The notes beneath the pieces are model-generated. The model saw only the letters and a program-made list of their open reading frames with translations. It had not been told where the DNA came from and did no database searches. Shown one piece after another: positions 1 through 6,028 of a stretch of DNA of 10,022 nt. The DNA lies in NCBI GenBank assembly GCA_029864065.1, contig JAOTUD010000057.1, positions 1 to 10,022 of the forward strand, in the 5' to 3' direction. A program made the position numbers and the translations under genes. The number at the start of each line of letters is the position of its first letter. The stretch's first letter is position 1. This DNA is from Gammaproteobacteria bacterium (GTDB lineage Bacteria; Pseudomonadota; Gammaproteobacteria; GCA-001735895).

Positions 1-156
1 ATATTCCCGCTGACGCGGCGGGGCTTTCCGGGGGTTGATGAAAGAATTTCTCGCGCAGGCGCAAAGCTCGCGGAGAGCGCTGAGCGGGGAATGGTGATTC
101 GCTGGGTAATCGTTATCCGCCCCCCCCGCCGTCCCCGCGAGAACCCGACCCGGCGC

Positions 157-184
157 TTGCTGTCGTGGGTGGCGCGGTTATGAT
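157..184 (+). promoter_or_regulatory. Candidate sigma-70-like promoter of the HTH/PBP regulator
   Basis: TTGCTG at 157-162 and TATGAT at 179-184 are separated by 16 bases. The -10 box matches the consensus at five of six positions; the -35 box matches only its first three bases. Transcription would start near 191, about 27 bases before the TTG start codon. This is an inference from hexamer spacing only. Confidence 0.35.
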
Positions 185-199
185 AGATTCAACCAATCT
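185..199. promoter_or_regulatory. Small inverted repeat at the predicted transcription start of the regulator
   Basis: AGATT (185-189) and AATCT (195-199) form a perfect 5-base inverted repeat around the spacer CAACC, and T residues run from 199 to 204. It sits just downstream of the candidate -10 box, so it could be an autoregulatory operator. It also has the layout of a weak terminator or attenuator (short stem, then T6). The stem is AT-rich and short, so either role is tentative. Confidence 0.25.
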
Positions 200-217
200 T
201 TTTTGTGCTGAAATTCA

Positions 218-1090
218 TTGACTGAATACCTGACTACCAGGGAACTCGCCGAGCTGTTGCGTATCAAGGAGCGCAAGGTCTACGACCTGGTCGCGTCCGG
301 CGCGGTACCCTGTTCGCGCGCCACCGGCAAGCTGCTGTTTCCGCGCAAGGCGATCGACGACTGGCTGGCGAGTAACGTTTCCAGCCCCGCCGCGCTCAGG
401 TCGCGGCCGCTGGTCATCGTCGGCAGCCACGACCCGCTGCTGGAATGGGCGCTGCGCGCGTCGCAATGCGGCCTGGCCACTTATTTCGACAGCAGTCTGG
501 ACGGCATCGAGCGCTTCGCCAACGGCGAGGGCATCGCGGTCGGCATGCATCTTTACGATGTCGAATCCGACAGCTGGAACAACGCCCGCGTGGAATCGCG
601 CTTCGCCACCGCCCGCGTCGTGCTGGCGGAATGGGCGAAGCGCTCGCGCGGCATTCTCGTCGCAGCGGATGCGGTAAGCCAATACGGGGGATTAAGCGAC
701 CTTGCCGGCAAGACCATGGTTCCGCGCCAGCCCGGCGCGGGCAGCCAGATCCTGCTCGAGGCGCTGCTGCACCGTCAGCAAGTCGACGCCAACGACATCA
801 TCTGGGCGCCGCAGGCGCGCAGCGAGGTGGACGCGGTTATCGAAGTCGTCGAGGGACGCGCCGATGCCACCTTCGGCCTCGCAATGCTGGCCAGCCAACA
901 TCGCCTCGGTTTCGTACCGGTGATCGATGAACGCTACGACATACTGGTCGACCGGCGCGCCTGGTTCGAACCGACCTGGCAGTCGCTGATCCGCTTCTGC
1001 CAGACGCCCGAGTTTCGCGAACACGCGCAAGTGCTGGCCGGATACAACATCGACGACCAGTTCCGGATACACTTCAACGGCGCCGACTAG
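218..1090 (+). CDS. HTH (excisionase-type) plus PBP-like domain transcriptional regulator, probably of tungstate/molybdate uptake
   Basis: This is a 290-residue, probably cytoplasmic, one-component regulator with no signal peptide. Residues 4-50 look like an excisionase/MerR-type helix-turn-helix (YLTTRELAELLRIKERKVYDL, then a short wing with TGKLLFPRKAIDDWL). Residues 64-285 look like the PBP-like domain related to periplasmic molybdate-binding proteins (COG1910 / PBP_like), with landmarks LVIVGSHDPLLEWAL, the VPRQPGAGSQ loop at 168-176 and DATFGLAMLA near 216-225. Regulators with this architecture are known beside oxyanion transporters, and this gene converges on tupA with only 25 bases between the stop codons. 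It is therefore inferred to bind tungstate or molybdate and control the tup operon. The start is TTG at 218; no clear Shine-Dalgarno precedes it, but the family-like N terminus begins here. Whether it activates or represses cannot be seen. Confidence 0.85.
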   Translation: MTEYLTTRELAELLRIKERKVYDLVASGAVPCSRATGKLLFPRKAIDDWLASNVSSPAALRSRPLVIVGSHDPLLEWALRASQCGLATYFDSSLDGIERFANGEGIAVGMHLYDVESDSWNNARVESRFATARVVLAEWAKRSRGILVAADAVSQYGGLSDLAGKTMVPRQPGAGSQILLEALLHRQQVDANDIIWAPQARSEVDAVIEVVEGRADATFGLAMLASQHRLGFVPVIDERYDILVDRRAWFEPTWQSLIRFCQTPEFREHAQVLAGYNIDDQFRIHFNGAD

Positions 1091-1092
1091 AT

Positions 1093-1108
1093 CGCCGGTT
1101 CCCCGGCG
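1093..1108. terminator. Short GC hairpin between the convergent regulator and tupA
   Basis: A perfect 6-base stem, CGCCGG (1093-1098) and CCGGCG (1103-1108), closes the loop TTCC in the 25-base gap between two convergent stop codons. The position suits a shared bidirectional terminator. There is no clear T tract on either side, so strength and function are uncertain. Confidence 0.35.
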
Positions 1109-1115
1109 GCAAGTT

Positions 1116-1937
1116 CTAGTTGGCGTTCGGGAAAAAAAGCTGCAGACCGTCGAGCTGGTATGCTGCGATCGCGGCCTGCCCCTTTTTCGATAGCACCCAG
1201 TCGATGAAAGCCTGCGCCGCGTCGCGCCTGACCTGGCTGCACTTGTCGGGATTTACCATGATGATTCCGTACTGGTTGAACAGCAAATCGTCGCCCTCGA
1301 CCTGGATTCTGTAGTCCTGCTTGTTCTTGAAGCTGATCCAGGTGGCACGATCGGTCATGGTATAGGCGCCGCTGCCGACCGCGGCGTTGAGCGTCGCGCC
1401 CATGCCCGAGCCGGTTTCGAGATACCAGCTGCCGCTGCCCTGTGTCGGGTCGGTCGCGGCCTGCTTCCATAACGCCATTTCTTTCTTGTGCGTGCCCGAG
1501 TTGTCGGCGCGTGACATGAACTTCGACTTGTTGCCGGCGATACGTTTTAGCGCGGCCAGCGCAGACTTGCCGCCCGCGATTCCGGCTGGGTCGGCGGGCG
1601 GACCGACGAATACGAAATCGTTATACATGACGTCGTGGCGCGCGACGCCATAACCCTCGCCGACAAACTTCTGTTCCGCGGATTTCGCGTGCACCAGCAG
1701 CACGTCGCCGTCACAGTTCTGCGCATTCTTGATCGCCTGCCCGGTGCCGACCGCGACCACGTTGATCGTGATGCCGGTGTCTTTCCTGACCATCGGCAAC
1801 AGGTAGTCGTAAAGCCCGGAGTTTGCCGTCGACGTCGTCGACTGGACGATAATCGAGTTGTCCGCAGACCAGGCCGGGGCGGTACCCAGCATGATCAGCA
1901 CGGTGGTTACGAGGGCCTGTTTTAAGCATGTTTTCAC
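1116..1937 (-). CDS. tupA: Tungstate ABC transporter, periplasmic substrate-binding protein
   Basis: This 273-residue protein is the extracytoplasmic receptor that delivers tungstate to the TupB permease. Residues 1-24 form a Sec signal peptide (basic start, hydrophobic VTTVLIMLGTA core, likely cleavage after AWS). The mature part shows TupA hallmarks: the STTSTANSGLYDYLLP oxyanion-binding segment at 33-48, VVAVGTGQAI at 60-69, GDVLLVHA near 77-84, VMYNDFVFVGPPADPAGI at 103-120 and SRADNSGTH at 142-150. The Arg of the last motif and the Ser/Thr of the first belong to regions implicated in anion binding in this family. The start is GTG at 1937, with AAGGAA as Shine-Dalgarno six bases upstream (1944-1949). 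It is the last gene of tupB-tupC-tupA, 39 bases after tupC. Molybdate or other oxyanions cannot be excluded from sequence alone. Confidence 0.93.
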   Translation of the reverse strand: MKTCLKQALVTTVLIMLGTAPAWSADNSIIVQSTTSTANSGLYDYLLPMVRKDTGITINVVAVGTGQAIKNAQNCDGDVLLVHAKSAEQKFVGEGYGVARHDVMYNDFVFVGPPADPAGIAGGKSALAALKRIAGNKSKFMSRADNSGTHKKEMALWKQAATDPTQGSGSWYLETGSGMGATLNAAVGSGAYTMTDRATWISFKNKQDYRIQVEGDDLLFNQYGIIMVNPDKCSQVRRDAAQAFIDWVLSKKGQAAIAAYQLDGLQLFFPNAN

Positions 1938-1976
1938 GATCTATTCCTTAGTTATCAGGGTCGTGGATGATCTGGA

Positions 1977-2714
1977 TTAGATGACGATTTTGCCATCGAG
2001 GAAGGCGCGCGCCTGCTCGCTCGACGGCGCGGCGAAGAACTCGGCGGCGGGCCCATGTTCGAGCAGGCGGCCGTTGTGCATGAACAGCATGTCGTCGGCG
2101 AGTCGCCGCGCCTGGCCGGTGTCGTGCGTGACCAGGATGATTTTGACGCCGCGCTCGCGCGTCTGCCGCAGCAGGTTCTCGATTCGCAACGTCGCGGCGG
2201 AATCGATACTGGCGCAGGGTTCGTCCAGCAGCAGCACGTCAGGGTTGGTGGCGAGCGCGCGCGCCAGCGCGAGCCGCTGTTGTTCCCCACCGGAAAGCAG
2301 TCGCGCGGCCTGGTTGCGCAGCCGATACAACCCGGCCTCGTGCAGAACCTCGTCGCGGCGTTGCCGGTACCGGCCGCCCTGCGGTTTCAGCACGAAGTCG
2401 ATATTCGCGGCGACCGAGCGGCGCATCAGCACCGGTTTCTGAAACACCAGCGCCTGTCTGCGCCGGGTGTCGGGGCCGAGCGACCTCCCGGCCCAGCGAA
2501 TTTCGCCCGCGCTCGGTTCGAGCAGGCCGTGGATCAGGCGTAGAAACAGGCTTTTACCGGCGCCGTTGGGACCCATGATCACGCTGATGCCGGTATTTTC
2601 GATGGCGACGCTGACCTTGTCCAGCAGCAGGTCCGGGCCAATCCGGTAGCACAGGTCGTCGACCTCGAGCGGTAGCAGTAACGAAGCGGGCATTGGCGTG
2701 GAGGCGTCAGGCAT
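1977..2714 (-). CDS. tupC: Tungstate ABC transporter, ATP-binding protein
   Basis: This 245-residue cytoplasmic ATPase powers uptake through TupB. All ABC motifs are present in order: Walker A GPNGAGKS (48-55), Q-loop FQKP (91-94), signature LSGGEQQR (140-147), Walker B VLLLDEP (160-166), D-loop ASID (168-171) and H-loop VTHD (195-198). There is no C-terminal TOBE-like extension: the protein ends soon after the GRLLEHGPAAEFF segment. That fits TupC-type rather than ModC-type ATPases, which are longer. Its ATG overlaps the 3' end of tupB by 8 bases (2707-2714), and no strong Shine-Dalgarno is visible, so translation is probably coupled to tupB. Assignment to tungstate rests on the neighbouring tupA and tupB. 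Confidence 0.92.
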   Translation of the reverse strand: MPDASTPMPASLLLPLEVDDLCYRIGPDLLLDKVSVAIENTGISVIMGPNGAGKSLFLRLIHGLLEPSAGEIRWAGRSLGPDTRRRQALVFQKPVLMRRSVAANIDFVLKPQGGRYRQRRDEVLHEAGLYRLRNQAARLLSGGEQQRLALARALATNPDVLLLDEPCASIDSAATLRIENLLRQTRERGVKIILVTHDTGQARRLADDMLFMHNGRLLEHGPAAEFFAAPSSEQARAFLDGKIVI

Positions 2715-3414
2715 AGGCCAGGCGCCGGGCGCTGGAGCGCAGGCCGTAGACCGCGGCGTTCACCGACAGCGCCAGGATCAACAGGATGATGCCCAGCGCC
2801 AGCGCCAGCGCGAGGTCGCCTTTCGAGGTTTCGAGCGCGATCGCGGTCGTCATGACGCGGGTCAGGTGATCGATGTTGCCGCCGACGATGATCACCGCGC
2901 CGACCTCGGCGATGGCGCGGCCGAAACCGGCCAGGGTCACGGTCAACAGGCTGTAGCGGGAATCCCAGATCAACGCCGCGATCACCCGGTGCGGTGCAAT
3001 GCACAGCGAACGGAACTGCTCGTCGTACTCCTTGTGCATGTCCTCGACAACCTGGCGCGTCAGCGCGGCGATGATCGGGGTGACCAGGATCGTCTGCGCG
3101 ATGATCATCGCCGCGGGGGAGTAGAGCAGGTTCATCCAGCCGAGCGGGCCCGCGCGCGAAATCGCCATGTAAACCAGCAGGCCGACCACCACCGGCGGCA
3201 GCCCCATCAGCGCGTTCAGCAGGACTGCGGCCACCTGCCGACCCGGAAAGCGCGTCACGGCGATCAGCGCGCCGAGCGGAAATCCGATCAACCCCGACAG
3301 CAGCACCGCGGAGATGCTGACGCGCAACGACAGCGCGATAATTTCGATCAGGTCGGCATCGGCGCCGATGATCAATGAAAACGCCAGGCCGAAGGCAGCT
3401 GAGAAATCTTGCAT
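2707..3414 (-). CDS. tupB: Tungstate ABC transporter, permease protein
   Basis: This 235-residue inner-membrane protein forms the transport channel. Hydrophobic segments are visible around residues 22-52, 60-86, 98-120, 143-165 and 200-225, consistent with about five or six transmembrane helices. The cytoplasmic coupling loop is seen as EDMHKEYDEQFRSL with the downstream GFGRAIAEVGAVIIVGGNI (163-181), typical of TupB/ModB-like permeases. It is the first gene of the minus-strand tupB-tupC-tupA operon. The ATG at 3414 has no obvious Shine-Dalgarno (the sequence before it is A-rich), but the N terminus is short and plausible and no better start was found. The order B-C-A differs from the usual binding-protein-first order. 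Confidence 0.92.
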   Translation of the reverse strand: MQDFSAAFGLAFSLIIGADADLIEIIALSLRVSISAVLLSGLIGFPLGALIAVTRFPGRQVAAVLLNALMGLPPVVVGLLVYMAISRAGPLGWMNLLYSPAAMIIAQTILVTPIIAALTRQVVEDMHKEYDEQFRSLCIAPHRVIAALIWDSRYSLLTVTLAGFGRAIAEVGAVIIVGGNIDHLTRVMTTAIALETSKGDLALALALGIILLILALSVNAAVYGLRSSARRLAYA

Positions 3415-3446
3415 GTTTTATTGTGTCTAATACTGCATAATTTACG

Positions 3447-3477
3447 CTTATATTAATAACTGGTGGAATTAATGCAA
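3447..3477 (-). promoter_or_regulatory. Candidate promoter of the tupBCA operon
   Basis: The only markedly AT-rich stretch near the tupB start is about 3415-3500. Reading leftward, TTGCAT (3472-3477) can serve as a -35 box with either TAATAT (3450-3455, spacing 16) or TATAAG (3447-3452, spacing 19) as the -10. The same stretch contains the near-palindrome TTATATTAATAA (3448-3459) and TGCAA-GAAA-TTGCA (3473-3486), either of which could be a binding site for the convergent regulator. Box choice is tentative. Confidence 0.35.
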
Positions 3478-3534
3478 GAAATTGCAATATTTAATGATCG
3501 TTGCCGTCTTGTCGTTAATGCCGAAGACAGCCTG

Positions 3535-3579
3535 CGTCATGCCAGGCAAGACCCGCAGCGTCGTGCAGCGGCATCCACC
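3535..3579. repeat. Dispersed 45-bp repeat, copy A
   Basis: This segment aligns without gaps to 6463-6507, with 37 of 45 positions identical by hand count. Both copies begin with CGTCATGCC and end with GCGGCATCCACC, so ATGCC and GGCAT form inverted ends. This resembles short palindromic intergenic repeats (REP/MITE-like) common in GC-rich Proteobacteria. No open reading frame or transposase is associated. Confidence 0.6.
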
Positions 3580-3615
3580 CGGATAAGCTTCCGCACTCGA
3601 TTACGGCTCGGGCGG

Positions 3616-3683
3616 GACCCGCGGGGCCTAAAGACCCGCTGGGCCTAAAGACCCGCGGGGCCTAAAGACCCGCAGGGCCTAAA
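3616..3683. repeat. Four tandem copies of a 17-bp unit
   Basis: The unit GACCCGCNGGGCCTAAA occurs four times head to tail (3616-3632, 3633-3649, 3650-3666, 3667-3683). The copies are identical except at the eighth base, which is G, T, G and A in turn. There are no spacers, so it is not a CRISPR. The array lies between divergent tupB and the ETF-QO gene, about 205 bases before the latter's start. It could be a slipped-strand variable tract or a multi-site protein-binding region; no function is known. Confidence 0.9.
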
Positions 3684-3846
3684 GCCGCGCCGGCGACCGC
3701 AATGACGGCCCAATTGTCAACAACAGGTGCTTGCCGGATGGGTTCGCGTCCCGGCGAGAAACAAATGGTGTCGTTTATCAACAAGAACTGTCGTGGCGCC
3801 CGGTATATCGTGCGCACTGTCCTGTGTATTCGGGTCCCGGTTAATT

Positions 3847-3852
3847 TATAAT
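3847..3852 (+). promoter_or_regulatory. Candidate -10 box for the ETF-QO gene
   Basis: A perfect TATAAT lies at 3847-3852 within a local AT-rich patch, 36 bases before the GTG start. The -35 region about 17 bases upstream (around 3823-3829, TGTGTAT) is a poor match to TTGACA. The call rests mainly on the -10 sequence. Confidence 0.4.
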
Positions 3853-3888
3853 TCGCCGGCCTTAGGTGACAACCAACCGGAAAAAATC

Positions 3889-5535
3889 GTGGAAAGAGAA
3901 GCAATGAATTTTGACGTGGTCATCGTCGGCGCCGGGCCGTCGGGGCTGACCATGGGCATCCGCCTCGCGCAACTGGCGCAGGAGCAGGAGCGCGAGCTGA
4001 CCATTTGCATCCTCGAAAAGGGCGCCGAGGTTGGCGCCCACATTCTCTCGGGCGCGGTGATCGAAACGCGCACGCTCGCCGAACTGATTCCGGACTGGAA
4101 GGAAAAAGGCGCCCCGCTGAACCTGATGGTCAAATCCGACTCGTTCAAATTCCTGACCGCGAAAAGCGCGATCTCGATGCCGACGCCGCCGCAGATGCAC
4201 AACGAAGGCAACTATATTATCAGCCTCGGCAACCTGTGCCGCTGGCTCGCGGAGCAGGCCGAGGAGCTGGGGGTCGAGATATTCCCGGGTTTCGCCGCGG
4301 CCGAGGTGCTTTACGATGATAGCGGCGCGGTGCGCGGCGTCGCCACCGGCGACATGGGCATCGGCAAGGACGGTGAACCTGGCGATAATTACGAGCCCGG
4401 TGTCGAGCTGATCGGCCGCCAGACCATCTTCGCCGAGGGTTGCCGCGGTTCGCTGACCGGCGAGTTGATGCAGAAGTTCAACCTGCGCGACGGCGTCGAG
4501 CCGCAGACCTACGGTATCGGCATCAAGGAAATCTGGGAAGTCAATCCCGAGGTGCACGACGAGGGCGCAACGCTGCATACGATCGGCTGGCCGCTCAAGT
4601 CCGACACCTATGGCGGGTCCTTCCTCTACCACAACGAAAATAACCAGGTCGCGGTCGGCTTCGTTATCGGTCTCGATTACCGCAATCCGCACCTGAGCCC
4701 TTTCGAGGAGTTCCAGCGCTTCAAGAACCACCCCGCCATTCGCCCGCTGTTCGAGGGCGGCAAGCGCATCTGCTACGGTGCGCGCGCGATTTCCGAGGGC
4801 GGATTGCAATCGATCCCGAAACTGATTTTCCCCGGCGGGTTGCTGGTCGGCGACACCGCGGGATTTCTCAACGTGCCCAAAATCAAGGGCACCCATACCG
4901 CGATGAAGTCGGCGATGCTCGCCGCCGAAGCCGTGTTCGAGCTGTTACCCGCGGAATACGACGAGGCCAACCCGGGCGCGGCGCTCGAGGCCACCGCCTA
5001 TCCCGAGAAGCTGAAGCAATCCTGGCTGTGGCAGGAGCTGCACAAGGTGCGCAATATCCGTCCCGGGTTTCAGAAAGGGTTGTGGCTGGGGCTCGTCAAC
5101 GCCGCGCTCGAGTCCTATATTTTCCGTGGCAAGGCGCCGTGGACCATGGGCCATCATGCCGATCACGAGCAAATCGGGCACAAGGACGATTACCCGAAAA
5201 TCGAGTACCCGAAACCGGACGGGGTGGTCAGCTTCGACCGCAATTCCTCGGTATACCTGTCGGGCGCGTATCATGAAGAAAACCAGCCGGTGCACCTGCA
5301 ACTGCGCGACGCCAGCGTGCCGATCGCGCTCAATCTCGAGAAATACGACGCGCCCGAGCAGCGCTATTGCCCGGCCGGGGTTTACGAGATTGTTCAGGTC
5401 GACGGCAACCCGGCGCTGCAGATCAACGCGCAGAATTGCGTGCACTGCAAGACCTGCGATATCAAGGATCCGAGCCAGAATATCCACTGGGTCGTGCCGG
5501 AAGGCGGCGGCGGGCCGGCTTATTCCAACATGTGA
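3889..5535 (+). CDS. Electron transfer flavoprotein-ubiquinone oxidoreductase (ETF dehydrogenase)
   Basis: This 548-residue membrane-associated FAD/4Fe-4S enzyme takes electrons from reduced ETF, which collects them from acyl-CoA and other dehydrogenases, and passes them to ubiquinone. The N terminus has the FAD-binding dinucleotide fold (VVIVGAGPSGL, glycines 14, 16 and 19), then EKGAEVGAHILSGAV, MHNEGNYIISLGNLCRWLAEQAE, the IFAEGCRG segment, YGIGIKEIWEV and the FAD-contacting FPGGLLVGDTAGFLNVPKIKGTHTAMKS. Four cysteines bind the cluster: C494 (RYCPAG), C517, C520 and C523 (NCVHCKTCDIKDP). Length and C terminus match the family. The GTG at 3889 is preferred because it yields MEREAMNFDVVIVG, the usual family start. 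ATG at 3904 (543 residues) is the alternative and has the better purine-rich sequence in front. No etfA or etfB is in the window. The gene looks complete and intact. Confidence 0.95.
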   Translation: MEREAMNFDVVIVGAGPSGLTMGIRLAQLAQEQERELTICILEKGAEVGAHILSGAVIETRTLAELIPDWKEKGAPLNLMVKSDSFKFLTAKSAISMPTPPQMHNEGNYIISLGNLCRWLAEQAEELGVEIFPGFAAAEVLYDDSGAVRGVATGDMGIGKDGEPGDNYEPGVELIGRQTIFAEGCRGSLTGELMQKFNLRDGVEPQTYGIGIKEIWEVNPEVHDEGATLHTIGWPLKSDTYGGSFLYHNENNQVAVGFVIGLDYRNPHLSPFEEFQRFKNHPAIRPLFEGGKRICYGARAISEGGLQSIPKLIFPGGLLVGDTAGFLNVPKIKGTHTAMKSAMLAAEAVFELLPAEYDEANPGAALEATAYPEKLKQSWLWQELHKVRNIRPGFQKGLWLGLVNAALESYIFRGKAPWTMGHHADHEQIGHKDDYPKIEYPKPDGVVSFDRNSSVYLSGAYHEENQPVHLQLRDASVPIALNLEKYDAPEQRYCPAGVYEIVQVDGNPALQINAQNCVHCKTCDIKDPSQNIHWVVPEGGGGPAYSNM

Positions 5536-5587
5536 CAAGACAGGCGGTTTTTCCGACCATTAAGTCGAAAAACCGCCTGTCTTGTCA
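5533..5587. terminator. Long perfect palindrome containing the ETF-QO stop codon, probable terminator
   Basis: Two perfectly complementary 21-base arms (5533-5553 and 5567-5587) begin with the TGA stop codon of the ETF-QO gene itself. The stem includes a GC-rich part (AGGCGG/CCGCCT) and a run of T5 on the left arm paired with A5 on the right. Inside, GAC/GTC extends the stem after one bulged base, leaving a 6-base loop. The position directly after the stop codon supports a termination or mRNA 3'-end role, although the stem is longer than a typical intrinsic terminator and no T tract follows it. Confidence 0.7.
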
Positions 5588-5619
5588 TCCCGGATAGCCG
5601 CGCCGCGGCTATCCGGGAT
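5587..5619. repeat. Second perfect palindrome (16-base arms) abutting the first
   Basis: ATCCCGGATAGCCGCG (5587-5602) and its exact reverse complement (5604-5619) are separated by a single C. It shares its first base with the end of the preceding 21-base palindrome and is bordered on both sides by CTTGTC. Motifs of the CCCGGAT...ATCCGGG type recur as REP-like intergenic repeats in Proteobacteria. Confidence 0.8.
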
Positions 5620-5812
5620 CTTGTCCCGTCCAGACAATAGGCGTGGCGAGCAATAAGGTCGCATACCGAATTCCGTAATGGCTGCCTGTCGCGTAACGAA
5701 GCCACCACGGAAGCCGCGCAGCGCCTACCGAGGCGTCCGGCCGCCGGGATCTCGAAACGGGCAGGCAGTACTGGAGATGTGGAAAAAAGTGACGGTCTCG
5801 AAATTTGCGCTT

Positions 5813-5914
5813 GTCATCAAGATCCCCGCTTTCGCGGGGATGGCGTCTGTTGGGTCGGTCCGCCGGGATCCCCGCCCCGGCTCGGAGGCCGGGGGGACCT
5901 TTCGTGGGGATGAC
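5813..5914. repeat. Nested palindromic element bounded by GTCATC / GATGAC
   Basis: The element begins with GTCATC (5813-5818) and ends with the inverted GATGAC (5909-5914). Inside are two stems: ATCCCCGC/GCGGGGAT (5822-5829 and 5834-5841, loop TTTC) and CCCCGGC/GCCGGGG (5875-5881 and 5888-5894, loop TCGGAG). Sequences of the form TCATCCCCGCGAAAGCGGGGATC are widespread intergenic repeats in Proteobacteria, so this is probably a compound REP/MITE-like element. No transposase is present. Confidence 0.6.
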
Positions 5915-5961
5915 TCCGGGGACTTCGGGTAGTCGGGATTCAACATCCCCTGGCAGCGAGC

Positions 5962-6000
5962 AAAAAAAAGGGAACAGAATCGTTGCAGAATCTGTTCCCT
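5962..6000 (-). terminator. Leftward intrinsic-terminator-like hairpin
   Basis: Read on the minus strand, a perfect 10-base stem AGGGAACAGA/TCTGTTCCCT (5991-6000 and 5969-5978) with a 12-base loop is followed directly by a run of eight T (A8 at 5962-5969 on plus, sharing one base with the stem). This is the layout of a Rho-independent terminator for leftward transcription. No minus-strand gene ends nearby; the closest is the kinase gene ending at 6648. On the plus strand the same hairpin lies 17 bases before the Shine-Dalgarno of the CHMI-family gene. Confidence 0.55.
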
Positions 6001-6016
6001 GTCAATTTGTCCTCAT

Positions 6017-6022
6017 TAGGAG
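6017..6022 (+). promoter_or_regulatory. Strong ribosome binding site of the CHMI-family gene
   Basis: AGGAGA at 6017-6022 lies six bases before the ATG at 6029. It fixes the start of this small gene and supports its being real. Confidence 0.8.
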
Positions 6023-6028
6023 AGAACA

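Larger units (their letters stand above)
1..217. other. Gene-free leader region upstream of the regulator gene
   Basis: No convincing coding sequence was seen on either strand here. The stretch contains a run of eight C residues at about 120-127 and, near its right end, a promoter-like pair of hexamers and a small inverted repeat, listed separately. The left edge may be the end of an upstream intergenic region, since the neighbouring gene lies outside the window. Confidence 0.5.
3415..3888. other. Gene-free region between tupB and ETF-QO
   Basis: No gene is supported in these 474 bases. From left to right they hold the AT-rich tup promoter zone (3415-3490), one copy of a 45-bp dispersed repeat (3535-3579), four tandem copies of a 17-bp unit (3616-3683), unassigned sequence (3684-3840) and a -10-like box close to the ETF-QO start. 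An open frame runs left of the ETF-QO start to 3727, but its residues do not resemble the family. Confidence 0.6.
5536..6028. other. Gene-free, palindrome-rich region between ETF-QO and the CHMI-family gene
   Basis: No credible gene lies in these roughly 490 bases. They contain the two adjoining palindromes at 5533-5619, about 190 bases of unassigned sequence (5620-5812), a nested palindromic element (5813-5914) and a leftward terminator-like hairpin (5962-6000). Short open frames here (for example 5678-5932 on plus) run through the palindromes and have low-complexity, family-unlike translations. Confidence 0.65.

Noticed and set aside
98..120. ModE-type operator around the sequence GGGTAATCGTTATCC
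   Set aside because: The half-sites are only partly symmetric and do not match the known ModE palindrome well enough to call.
1977..2714. ModC rather than TupC identity for the ATPase
   Set aside because: The protein lacks the C-terminal TOBE-type extension usual in ModC, and the receptor beside it has TupA hallmarks.
2579..3487. A 302-codon minus-strand frame overlapping tupB
   Set aside because: It is on the same strand as tupB but in another frame. tupB has clear permease motifs, whereas this frame is Arg/Ala/Asp-rich without motifs. Its start in the AT-rich promoter zone is coincidental.
3616..3683. CRISPR-like array
   Set aside because: The 17-bp units are directly adjacent with no spacers, are shorter than CRISPR repeats, and no cas gene is present.
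3727..3888. N-terminal extension of the ETF-QO frame to 3727
   Set aside because: The added 54 residues do not resemble the family, the extension runs through the -10-like box, and the family-type N terminus begins at 3889.
3862..4896. A 344-codon minus-strand open frame opposite the ETF-QO gene
   Set aside because: It lies fully antisense to conserved ETF-QO sequence including the FAD-binding region, and its translation has no family resemblance.
5678..5946. Short open frames on both strands in the palindrome-rich gap
   Set aside because: They cross inverted repeats, lack a good ribosome site, and their translations reflect the repeat sequence (Gly, Arg and Pro-rich).
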